Positions 53,689 to 64,000 of a stretch of DNA of 64,000 nt are shown piece after piece (position 1 is the first letter of the stretch; each line of letters opens with the position of its first letter). The position numbers and the translations under genes are program-made. Source of the stretch: CAVQBP01 sp963740945 (GTDB taxonomy: Bacteria > Bacteroidota > Ignavibacteria > Ignavibacteriales > Ignavibacteriaceae); contig CAVUGE010000012.1 in NCBI GenBank assembly GCA_963740945.1, positions 29,630 to 93,629 on the forward strand. The letters run 5' to 3'. The notes beneath the pieces were generated by a model. The model searched no databases. It worked only from the letters and a program-made list of their open reading frames with translations, and was not told where the DNA came from.

Positions 53689-54965
53689 TTAAAAAGTTTC
53701 ATCCAATCTTACAAGATCGACAATAATCTTATTACATCCATTCAATAAAAATTTCTTTAAATATTTCTTCTTTAGTAGCAATAACAATTACTTCGGAATT
53801 TTCAATAATTTCCTTCAATCATTTTAGATGAACAGCCGTGATAAATGAGGTATATGCTTATCAATAAATTCCTTATTTTTACCAAGCAGTCTTGATTGCT
53901 GATGTTCTTATCATATATATTTACATCAAAACCTTTTCCCAGAAGGGTTTCTATTAAGATAACCGAAGGACTATTTCTCAAATCATCTGTACCTGCTTTA
54001 AAGCTTAAACCAAGAAATCCAATTTTTTTCTTATTTAAGCTTATAATTAAATCAATCGCCTTAGTAATTTGTAAGTCGTTAGTTTATGTATATTTTCTAT
54101 AACAGGTACATTTAAATATAAATCATGTGCTAAAGTTTGCAGACCCTTTAAATCCTTCGGAAGACATGAACCGCCATATGCAAAACCGGGTTTCAAATAA
54201 TATGGTGAAATATTTAACTGCTTATCCTTAGTAAATATTCCCATCACTTTATATGAGTCAATATTTAATTTTTGACATATATTACCAATCTCATTTGCAA
54301 AACTAATTTTAAGTGCATGAAATGTGTTATTAATATACTTCATTATCTCTGCAACTTTTATATCCGTAATTATTACTTCTGCCGGGAGGTCTTTATAAAG
54401 TGAGAATAATTTATTTGCAGCCTCAATATTATCAGAGCCAATTAATGTAAATGGAGGATGATAATAATCTCTAACGGCAGTTCCTTCTCTTAAAAACTCC
54501 GGATTTGATAAAACAGCAAAATCTTTATTGCATTTTTTAAAAGATATATCTTCAATTAAAGCAATAATCTTTTCAATAGTACCCGGTAAAATAGTTGACC
54601 TTATTGCGACAATGTGAAATTTTTTTTTATGCTTTATTGCATCCCCAATTTGCTTTGCTACCTCAAATATATAATCAAGATTTAAATGTCCGTTAGTTGA
54701 AGAAGGTGTACCGACACAAATAATAGAAATTTCTGAATTTAATAACTGCGTCTTTATAATCAACAGTAGCTCTAATTCTACCAGCATTGAATTGTTCTTT
54801 AATGATGTTATCAATGTCTTTTTCTATAATAGTAGCTTTGCCGGAATTTATTTGCTTCACTTTGGTTTTATTAACATCAACTCCTATAACATTATGCCCG
54901 TTTTGTGCAAGGCAACCTAAACTTACGCATCCAACATAACCTAAACCGAATATTGAAATATTCAT
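53689..54965 (-). pseudogene. algD: AlgD-like nucleotide-sugar 6-dehydrogenase, frameshifted
   Basis: MNISIFGLGYVGCVSLGCLA, VIGVDVNKTKVKQINSGKATIIEKDID and ICVGTPSSTNGHLNLDY match GDP-mannose 6-dehydrogenase (AlgD) better than UDP-glucose dehydrogenase. The catalytic loop FAYGGSCLPKDL with its cysteine is intact. The last part (LSFKAGTDDLRNSPSVILIE) is in a third frame. Breaks: an extra A in an A run near 54740, a missing A near 54077, and more near 53900-53700. It would make a GDP-uronic acid for the glycan, in contrast to the Cys-less relative at 43038-44324. Confidence 0.85.
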
Positions 54966-56895
54966 TTAACTCTCTATCTGAATATTAGTAGTAAAATTAA
55001 ATGATTTATCAAATACATACTTTGAATAAATAACGCTGGTTACTTCTTTACTATAAAAGCTATCGGAATTCCATCCCATAATTGGTTTAGTTAAACCTTT
55101 TTTGATTTGAGTATTAACCAAATTATCAAATGTTATTACCACGCTCATCGGAACCTTTTTGTTTTAATAGATATTTATTAGTCTTTAATTCGGAAATTTC
55201 AATATTTGGACTTAAATGATATGCCATCTCACAAATATGTTTCTTTTTGTTCATTAAAAGAATTTCATCATTCACAATAAAATTATTATCGAATTTATTA
55301 AAAGTAATCTTTCTTTTATGATTTATTCCATATTTTTTATAGCCATCATGTGTTGCCATCACTTGTTCAATTTCATTTCCAATAGAATAAATTATTATTT
55401 TATTTTTATAATGATTTAACCATAGTGTAGGCCCTGCATGAAATGCTTGATTCTTTCCATCAAAGGTGATGGTATTATGTGCTGTTGAACTTACAAAATA
55501 TTCCCTCCATTCTTTATCCGAATGATAAACATATGTACCTGGATCAATTAAATAAGGAATCCCATCGATATGAAGCACAAAAGAAAGACAATCGGAGTGA
55601 CCATGTGCGGCAATTGATAAATAACCTAAAGGAGCTGCATTAAAATGTAGGTATATTTCTTCTTTACTAGAATCTCTATTTCTAAATATAAAATGCCCCT
55701 CTCTAATATAAAATTTACTCCCAAAATGTGTTGTAGGTGCCTTACTTTTAAACTTATTTTTACTATTAATTTTTTCACCAAATAAAAATAAATTTTTATA
55801 ATCAATGTTTTGAAAGCCAACATAATTCTTATTTCCAAATAAAATTAAAGAAGATAAACTTAGAGAGAAATAGTTATTAAAATTATCCGAATAATCCATT
55901 ATGAATGCCTTCCCATTATCATCATCACCATACTTGGATGATTTCCTTTAATATCTATAAAATTATTTATATAAGTTAGAATCTTTTCTAATCGGAATGA
56001 AAATGATTCGGAGAATTTATTATTTGTTTTTTCAGCAACAATATATGCTAATAGCAGTAAATCAGTTACAAATTGAATATATCCTGATGCTTCCTCTTTA
56101 TTTATCCCTTCCTCAGAATGCTGTAAAAGTATTTCTTTTTCCAATCCTTTTTTAGAGTAGCAATTCCATTTTTTAGATTCATTAAATTTCCAGTATGACG
56201 AAGCAATAAATAAACCTGATAATTCAGTAATTAAATGATTATTTGCTGATGAATATTTGGAAGGATTTTCAAAACTGTATTTGCAATGTAAATAAATAAC
56301 CGGCAACCATTTTTCATATACAAAATCCTTAATTTTTTCATTTTTATTTATAAGTGAATTTATATCTAAAATTTCCCAGCATAAAAACCAGGTTATTAAT
56401 CTTAAATTGATTTCAATGTTAGAAATCCAATTTACCCCTATTAAATATGGATTAGCCTTAATCCACGAAGAATAATCGAAATAAATAATTCAAGGTAATA
56501 TTCATCATTATATTTTCTAAACTGAAGCGCAATCTTTGAAAGAAATTGGAGCCTGTTTAATCTCCCATATATACTTTATATTTTCATATTTCTTTTCCCT
56601 GATATTAATAGCATACGAATAGCTTTTTTCATACAATTCACCGGATAAAATATCCATATGCCAATTTATATCTTTCGAAATATTTATTTTCCTATTGAAT
56701 ATTTTATACTCTAATGAATCATCAATTATTATATCCCTGTTCGAAGATTTTTAATGGTAAGTATCAATTTTAATTTTAGGGAAAAGTTCAATATATTTTT
56801 TTGACATAATATGTTGAATCTGTTTTTTAACTCTATAAAATAATTCAATAAACGATACTACTCTTAATTCTGTAAAAGTACCATGATAAATTCAT
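54966..56895 (-). pseudogene. Heparinase II/III-family protein, frameshifted
   Basis: N-terminal alpha/alpha-toroid part (KWLPVIYLHCKYSFENPSKYSSANNHLITE) and C-terminal beta-sandwich part (AAHGHSDCLSFVLHIDGIPYLIDPGTYVYH, SSTAHNTITFDGKNQA). Joined, they would make about 640 residues, the usual size. Known breaks are near 55915 (a missing A in the run before KYGDDDNG), 55140, 56480 and 56750. Family enzymes cleave uronic-acid-containing glycans by elimination. Within biosynthetic loci they may trim or modify the glycan. It follows the two-domain oxidoreductase by 20 bp. Confidence 0.82.
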
Positions 56896-56915
56896 TAGTC
56901 TATAAGGTCTTATTT

Positions 56916-59087
56916 CTATCCAACAATTTCAACAACCCTTTTTTCTTTAATACTTTGTAAAATCATAAATGAAGTTAAAGTGGTTAAGTATATAGATCTT
57001 AAATTTATAGGAGATTCTTTATCATTTTTCAGTGAGTCAATAAAGCAACTAATTTCACTTGAATGCCCTTTATCACCATTAAATTTTTTTAATTTCATTT
57101 TTCTATTTCTTATCAACTTTAATTTTTTAAAATTATCCATAATTGCAACAGAATTTTCTCCAAATATTTCAATATATTCTTTAGGTATAGATGCATCACC
57201 ATTTGCCAAATAACTTATTGTGCCGAAAGAACCATCCTTGAATGTAATAGTAATGTTCACATTATCTTCATTTGTTATTTGTGAATTTTTGCTGTCAATA
57301 CATACTGCATATACCCTAACCGGTTCAGAGCCGGTAAAAAATTGGAGAGCATCTATAAAATGACATACTTCGCCAATAATCCTACCGCCATTTGAAGGAT
57401 GTTGATACCAATGTGTCTTAGGGATAAAGCCTGCATGAACTCTATAATTAATTACAAGTGGTTCTTTTCTATTCTGAAAGAATTCATGAATTTCTAGAAA
57501 GGGCTTTGAAAACCTTCTGTTAAAACCCACTATTAAATGCCTGTGTAAACCATTTTCATTTTCATGATTGTATGTTTGCATGATTGCATGAAGTTCTTCT
57601 TCATTTACAGCAAGTGGTTTTTCAACAAAAACATTTTTACCGCTATTTAAAGCTTCAATTATATATTCTGAATGTGAACTATGATGCGTAGCTATAAAAA
57701 CCGTATTTATTTCACTATCATTAAATATTTCTTGTGCATCTGTAGTAAAATATTCAAAGTCGAATTTTTTTGCTGCTGCTTTTGAGTTTATTGGTTTGGA
57801 AGTAGCAACTCCTTTCATTCTTACCTTCATTTTTTTTAATGGAGGAACTAAATATGATTGGGCAAAATTTCCCGCCCCAATAAAACCTATTGCTATAGTA
57901 GAAAGTTGTAAAAAATTCTCGGGATGTTTGAATGTCTTTTTTCTTACTAAATCATTACTATTATAATCATTATCATATCGAATTAAAATTCCCAGATACT
58001 TTTCATCAATTTTGCCTGTTATCAAATCATAGGCTGTTAAAGCGTCTTTAATTGGATAAACATGACTTACTAATGAAATAAAATCCAATTTCTTTTGTGA
58101 AAGAAGTTCCAGTATTGCTGTCATATTTCTATGCTCCGTCCACCGCACATACCCGATAGGATAATCAATACCTTTCTCTTCATAATTCTGATCGTATCTG
58201 CCTGGTCCATACGAACATGACTGACGTATTTCCAATTCTTTTTCATAAAAACCGCTCCTTGGAAAATCCATTTTTACTGCCCCAACTATTACGATTTTAG
58301 ACTTCTTTCTAGCCATTTCAATACTCAGTTCCACAGGCTCATTTGATTTTGTTGAAGCAGTTATTATTACAGCATCTGTTCCATTCCCATGTGTAAATGA
58401 TTCTATTTTTTGTAATGAATTATAGCTATTTACTAAGCACTCATCACACCCAATTTTTTTTGCTAAATCAAAATTATTTGAACTTATATCCAAACCTATA
58501 ACAGTGCAACCGGCGACTTTTAATAATTGAACTGTTATTAAACCAATTAGTCCTAGTCCGATAACTGCAACATACTCTCCAATTTTAACCTCTGCCTGCA
58601 CCGCACACCTTGCAAAACTATTGCACCTAAGGTAGTAAAAGCTGCTTCATCAAAAGATACACTGTCAGGTACTTTAGCAACTAAGTTTTTAGGAACACAG
58701 AATAATCTCTGCATGGGAAGCATAGCCTGTACCTGCACAAGCAACTCTATCCCCTGCATTAAATCCCTCGGCACTGGATTCTAAAACAATACCTGCAGAA
58801 GAATAACCTAAATCTTTATAATTATCCAAACGGTTTTTAACTTTTTTATATGTAGAAAATATTCCCTCCCGCTTAACATTATCTATTACCTGTTTGACTA
58901 GGTCAGGTCTCGATTTTGCTTTTCCAATTATTGAAGCTTGAGCTGTTTCAACCGAAAATCTCTCTGTACCTCACTACATTAATGAAAATTCATTTTTAAC
59001 TAATACATATCCATTCTTAATTTTGGGAGCTGGTAATTCTTCAATAGATATTAAACCGGTTTTTTGATATTGTATTAATTGTAACAT
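56916..59087 (-). pseudogene. Two-domain oxidoreductase (zinc ADH-like + Gfo/Idh/MocA), frameshifted
   Basis: A fusion of about 720 residues. The first half is a medium-chain alcohol-dehydrogenase fold (LQLIQYQKTGLISIEELPAP, KVPDSVSFDEAAFTTLGAIVLQGV, VAVIGLGLIGLITVQLLKVAG). The second is a Gfo/Idh/MocA domain (TIAIGFIGAGNFAQSYLVPPL, VFVEKPLAVNEEEL, GRIIGEVCHFIDALQFFTG). From 56916 to 58601 the frame is intact (561 residues); the first 170 residues are broken by indels near 58585, 58710 and 58970. Such fusions are common in glycan loci with heparinase-like genes. The reaction is unknown. Confidence 0.87.
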
Positions 59088-59094
59088 TTTGCTC

Positions 59095-59840
59095 TTACCC
59101 TCTTAAACGTGTACAGTAAATATGCCCCTCTTTGGCTGTTTCAAAATTATTTAAGGTAATATCTTGTTGTTTTTCAACATGCCAAATATCAATATTCCCA
59201 TGATTGAAATAGCTCAGTTATCCGATGTATATTTTCAAACTTACTATTTTCATCCACTCCATGAATTTCAATGTAGAATTTGGGGAAATAGTATTGTACT
59301 GTCTGTGACATACCCAATAGAGCTTTATATTCCATACCTTCTATATCAATTTTAATAAAATCTGGCTTAGGTAAATTAAAAGTAGTTATTATATTATCTA
59401 GTTTGTCTACTTTTACTTTTAATTGTTTGAAATTGCCTTCTTTAATAATTTGGGATTGAATTTTTTCATCTAAACTCCCTCCTGTAGAACTGCTGTTTTT
59501 TTCTAACAATAAAAATTTTGCATATCATTTTTTTCATCGCCAACACCATATTTCATAACCTTAACATTTTCTGCTTGATTCAATCTAATATGTTCTAATA
59601 TTTTAGAGTTGTTATCTTCATTTGGTTCAAAAACAATGACTTTGCCTGCCGGTCCTGTAAGCTTAGAAAATACAATGGTCAATAAACCATAATAGCCGCC
59701 AATATCATATACAGTTTTCGCTTTTAAATCGATTGAAGTTAAGAAAATTTCTTCATGAGTAGTAGAGCGTTTGATAAATACTTTTAAACATTTTCTCCAC
59801 CCTTTTCAATAAATCGTATTGTACCATATTTTGTACTATG
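59095..59840 (-). pseudogene. FkbM-family methyltransferase, frameshifted
   Basis: Pieces of an FkbM methyltransferase: YDIGGYYGLLTIVFSKLTGPAG and VIVFEPNEDNN in one frame, and PKPDFIKIDIEGMEYKALLG (the FkbM Asp-rich motif) in another. The C-terminal WHVEKQQDITLNNFETAKEG is in a third. The start is uncertain; I place it near 59840. It would O-methylate a sugar in the glycan. It ends 8 bp before the two-domain oxidoreductase start. Confidence 0.78.
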
Positions 59841-60025
59841 AATATGATTTGAAAGATGAACTTGAATTATAAATTTGAATTTCTTTCTCAAATCAAATTA
59901 ATGACATAAAATTGATTCACATTTTTAATTTGTTGGTAATACTCTTTAATCAATTCTATTTATGTACTTATATTTATAACTATATATTTAGATATTTATA
60001 TATTGAGCTTTATTTACTTAGTTTT
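59841..60025. other. AT-rich spacer
   Basis: Nothing recognisable; very AT-rich. It may contain the missing first codons of the FkbM gene or a promoter. Confidence 0.35.
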
Positions 60026-61254
60026 TTAATTTTTTTCGATTAAATTTATAACTTCTTCATAATTATTAGAAAAATTAAAGTTCATTACATGTTTTTTCAG
60101 GTGTTTATTACAATTTGATCATGATATTCTTTATTCATTAATAATTTTATAACCGCTCCAGCAAATGCTTTGGGATCGTTTATACCAAAATTTCCTTATT
60201 TTCCAAAAGTGATGAGTTTCTATTTGCTAAGGATGTAACAACACAAGGTATTTGCCTTTCGGTCATGGTATCTATTTTCATCATTCTACCTGTACCTTCT
60301 AATAAAGGTATAATACACAAATCTATATTTATTAAGATACTATCTATATCTTCTATAAAATTATGCACAATAATATTTTGATCATCATTCAACCCTTTGA
60401 TTTCTTTTGATGGATATTTACCAACAATATGCCATTTTATTTTCGGAATCTTTACTTTTATCAATGGGAATACTTTATGTGCAAACCACATAGTACCATT
60501 TGCCCTTTTAGCTGCGGATAAATTACCAAGCGAAATAATTTCATTGGTTATTTGGGTTTTATTCCTTTTCCTTAAGTTCATATCTAGGAATAAGATTTAT
60601 AATCACCTTATGTTCTGGATAAACCATTTTCATTATTTCTTCAGTATCTTCTTTTCCAGTACTGATTATTAGATTTGCTATTTTCAAATTATTCTTTTCA
60701 GATGAATAGGATTTTTTATACTGAAGTAAATAAAATAACTTAAATAATAAATTCTTTTCATCACTATATTTTTGAAAGAAACTAATATATTCTAAGTTAT
60801 GTTGATGAAATATTTTCTTAACATTAAATTTTTTTAGTTTATTTACAATTCCCTGAACCTCTACATGAACAGCAGAATAGATACATGTATTCAATTTTAG
60901 ATGAATAGTATTTATTTAAAATTGTTTTCTTAAAAATTTAACCTCATAATATGGTTTTAACAAAATTATGGATTTAATTGCATATAAATAATGGGCTATT
61001 TTATTTTCATAAAAATGTAAATCAATAAGTATAAAGTAAGTTTTAATATTCTCATTATTATATTCTCTACATTTTTTTACTCTTTTTAATTCTTTTTTAT
61101 CTACTAAACAAATAAGTTCAATCTTATATCCATGTATTAAATAAAATTTTACAAAATTTGAAGTTGTTATCTGCCCACCGGACTCTATTGGGAAAGGTGG
61201 CCACGCTGTTACCATCAGTATTTTTTTTTCATTTATTTTATTATACATAAACAC
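60026..61254 (-). pseudogene. GT4-family glycosyltransferase, frameshifted
   Basis: N-terminal KILMVTAWPPFPIESGGQI, middle KKIFHQHNLEYISFFQKYSDE, donor-domain parts ISLGNLSAAKRANGTMWFA, IKWHIVGKYPSKE, DLCIIPLLEGTGRMMKIDTM and a tail NFGINDPKAFAGAVIKLLMN. Four or more frame changes separate them (near 60905, 60575, 60185 and 60095). It is a sugar transferase for the surface glycan; linkage unknown. Confidence 0.8.
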
Positions 61255-62297
61255 TATAAAGTTTTTCTATCAATTTTTCTGGTGTAAAATCCAGTGCTCG
61301 TTGGATTGATTTTCTACTCATTTTAGAATATAAGTTTCTATCATTAATTAACATTTCAATTTTATTTGAAAGTTCATTAAAGTTTTCAACTTCAAAAAAT
61401 AAACCGAAATCACCGTAATTGATTATTCCATTAATGCAGGGATATTTGAGACTATTACAGGCATTCCAACAGCCATGGCTTCAACAAGAGAAATTCCAAA
61501 AGTTTCACTCTTTGATGAAAAAATAAATATATTATAAGAAGAAAGAATAGAAGGATTAACCATTAAATTTTTATGGATATAAATATTTTTAAGACTTTAT
61601 ATGCCCTGGATATAATTAATACACAAATTATAATTTTCACTTACAGGATGCCCAATTAAATGTAATTCTATTTGGGGATACTTTTGGACCAAAGATTCAA
61701 AACTTTTTATTACAGTTAATTGATCTTTCTGCCATCGAAAATATCCTACCATTACAATCTAAATTTTCTAATCATAGGAATGTTACTAAAGTTTTATTAA
61801 ATGACTTATTATAGCAATTATGTATAACCTCCATTTTAGACCATTCAATACCCCTATTAAATAATTCTAGCTTTAAATATTTGCTAACACATATAACCTT
61901 ATCAAAATTTTTTAATAGTTTAATATGAATAATATCTCTCCACGATTTATCAAATGCATGATAAGTAGTAATTTTTATAATTTTTATTTTATAGCATGCA
62001 ATAAGAGTATATAAAGATTCAAACCACCCATGTGTATGCACAATTTCAATTTTATTTTTTAATAAATATTTCCTTAATCTATAAATACTAAAAATATCTA
62101 TTTTTAGTTTCTATTTAAAAATAATATTTAGGAGCTGCTTTCTTTGCAATTTCTAATAATTCACCGGTGCCGGTTTGGACTATTAGATGAATAGATAATA
62201 TATTAGGATCAATTTCTTTAATAATTTGAATAATGTAAGTTTTTTTCCCCCCAAACGGTAAAGAATCTGTAATTAATGCTACTTCAGTAGGTTTCAT
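61241..62297 (-). pseudogene. GT4-family glycosyltransferase, frameshifted
   Basis: Starts MKPTEVALITDSLPFGGKK, with HTHGWFESLYTLIACYKIK and TTYHAFDKSW in another frame. The C-terminal donor domain (SETFGISLVEAMAVGMPVIVSNIPA) is in a third, with more breaks between 61440 and 61770. The EAMAVGMPVI motif is the family donor-binding signature. It overlaps its neighbours on both sides by about 14 bp, showing a tightly packed operon. Confidence 0.8.
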
Positions 62298-63254
62298 TAT
62301 TTAATCGGAAAGTTTTCCACTTATTAACAATATTTTGTGGTAAGAATGAAAGGAAAAGATTAAACCATGTTTTATAATTTAAAGGGAAATATTTTAGAGA
62401 TTTTAATAATTTTTTAAATGCTTTTTTCCTATTAAATTATACTCTAAATATCTTTTACCGATTATTAAATAATAGTTACTATATCTAAATCTATTTGTTC
62501 TTTTAACAACCAGCTCTAATTGTTCCCTAATATTCTCGTCTATATAACCTTTCTTGAGAATTTCCATCGTGACTGGTAATCTCCTTTTTTTTTCTTTAGG
62601 TGACATATTGGAAAAGGATGATGGAACAATCCTATATTTGATTAATGACTTTTGTAAATTCCATAATTCTCCGTACTTAGCCATTCGATTCTCATAAGAT
62701 AACATCTTCAAAATGATTCCGGCTACCTTCGATATAACCTCCAACTTTTTTAATCATATCTGTTTTAAACATTGTAGAACTATGAAAGAAAGGAGTATTT
62801 GGCAAACATTTTTTAATTTCTTCCCAAGTTAATGGTTTTTTAGAACTATAAATATATGTACCATTGATCAACATAATCTGCATTAGATCGAACGGCAACA
62901 CAAGCTTTATTTTTATCATTAAAAATTTTAATTGCTCTTCCAATCTATTTGGATAAGAAATATCGTCAGCATCCATACGAGCAATCCAATTACCCCTAGC
63001 TTCATTAATTCTCGGTTCAAAGTTGATGCTAAACCTTTATTTTCCTGAATAAAGAATACAATTCTTTTATCAGCATATGACTTAATAATTTTTTCACTTT
63101 CATCAGTTGAACCATCATTTATTATTATGAGTTCAAAATTTCGAAATGTTTGATTTAATATACTTTCTATAGATTCTATCAAATATTCTGATGAATTGTA
63201 AACAGGCATTATTACAGAAACTAATGGATATGGACTAAGCATTTCATTTTTCAA
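62284..63254 (-). pseudogene. GT2-family (GT-A fold) glycosyltransferase, frameshifted
   Basis: N-terminal PLVSVIMPVYNSSEYLIESIESILNQ and IIINDGSTDES are the GT2 signature. The metal-binding ARMDADDISYPNRLEEQL is one frame over, and the acceptor part (GGYIEGSRNHFEDVIL) and C-terminal part in further frames. Breaks near 62990, 62900-62920, 62710 and 62420. It uses a nucleotide sugar to extend the glycan at the cytoplasmic face. Confidence 0.82.
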
Positions 63255-64000
63255 TTAGCTTTGAATAAAAATTAACAAAAGATTTTTCTGACATTTTAAA
63301 ACTGAAAACAATAATATGAATTGTGAAATTGATAATAAATCAGTTACTATAAATTTAACCTGGCTGGTTGACCACCATGAAACCAATATAATTAACAGCA
63401 TTATCAAAAAAGAGTATTTAAAATCTTGTAATTAGATGAATAACGTTTACTAGGCTTCATTATGAGATAAATTTTCCTCATTAGTATTCCTATTATTATT
63501 AATAAGTATATAGTCATATAAAGACCATATTTAACCCAAACATACGTATAAACATCATGTATACTATAACCACCGGTTGCGCCCGGAGTGTCCATTTAAT
63601 TTGTTGATTAAGACCAACTCCCCAAAATATATTTAGATTATTCAGCATATATTCTGTTGTTGTTATTGATGCTGATATATGACCACTATCGGTCATTAGT
63701 TCATTTGAATCACTACCTCCTAAAAAATAAGAAAATGCACCTATGTATCTATTTACATAGAAATTCATATTTAAATTCAATGTCATAAGGATATAAGACA
63801 TAGAAATAATAACAACAACAACAAGAATACTAATTTGTAAAGAACTTACGATAAATTTCCTTTTTAGGATAAAGTAAAAGGGAATTATTGAGATTATGCT
63901 TATTATGGGTATAAAAAGAGAAGTTCGACAAATGATAAAAATAAAATAATTGTAAAATATGTCATTATTATTAATATATTTTCTTTTTACTTAATAAAAA
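63244..64000 (-). pseudogene. O-antigen polymerase/ligase-like membrane protein, partial and frameshifted
   Basis: Hydrophobic pieces (LYMTIYLLIIIGILMRKIYLI) with the loop MDTPGATGGYSIHDVYTYVWVKYG, typical of Wzy/WaaL-type proteins, preceded by LNNLNIFWGVGLNQQI. The gene runs off the right edge of the window, so its start is not seen. Breaks near 63595 and 63415. It ends 11 bp inside the GT2 gene. It would join or polymerise the glycan units at the periplasmic face. Confidence 0.65.

Overview
The window is AT-rich bacterial DNA, most likely from the Ignavibacteria or a close Bacteroidota/Chlorobiota relative. The main clue is the protein at 472-2596, which ends in a type IX secretion sorting domain with the motif YPNPFNPATKIRY, typical of that group. 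A one-piece hybrid two-component system, a CarboxypepD_reg/TonB-dependent receptor and a Wzi-family capsule protein fit the same assignment. No rRNA, tRNA, CRISPR array or intact transposase was seen.

Layout. 0.5-12 kb: a broken T9SS surface protein, a periplasmic metallo-beta-lactamase-fold hydrolase, a giant hybrid sensor/regulator, an arylamine N-acetyltransferase/VOC/methyltransferase operon (methyltransferase broken) and a sensor kinase. 12-17 kb: a manganese/iron module (VIT1/CCC1 exporter with ferritin-like head, tandem USP, Nramp importer, MntR/DtxR regulator with a palindromic operator). 17-23 kb: a TonB receptor and a GH65 glucosidase behind a LacI-type operator. 23-30 kb: membrane proteins, a 16-copy array of a 53/54-bp palindromic repeat, a DUF4395/thioredoxin pair, an M1 peptidase and a lipocalin. 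30-36 kb: a graveyard of toxin-antitoxin modules (DUF433/DUF5615, HicBA, DUF2281, HEPN, ParE) with one intact HepT/MntA pair. 35.7-64 kb: a long minus-strand surface-polysaccharide locus: Wzi, transaldolase, SIS isomerase, PPi-type phosphofructokinase, oxidoreductases, nucleotidyltransferase, epimerase and heptose-type kinase, then an initiating sugar transferase, glycosyltransferases, an AlgD-like dehydrogenase, a heparinase-fold protein, a two-domain oxidoreductase, an FkbM methyltransferase and a polymerase running off the end.

Two features stand out. First, low-complexity tracts of period 6, 7 or 8 bp fill many intergenic spaces and also sit inside five polysaccharide genes. Since 7 and 8 are not multiples of 3, gain or loss of one unit changes the frame. 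Two of the five genes are in frame now and three are out of frame. Every tract is pyrimidine-rich on the + strand. Second, genes from about 50.8 kb to the end are nearly all split by small indels, several in short A/T runs. This is either mass decay or poor sequence quality at a contig end, and it limits confidence there.

The polysaccharide genes suggest a cell-surface glycan containing a heptose-type sugar (sedoheptulose-phosphate supply, isomerase, 7-phosphate kinase, nucleotidyltransferase) and a uronic acid (AlgD-like dehydrogenase). This is inferred from gene content only.
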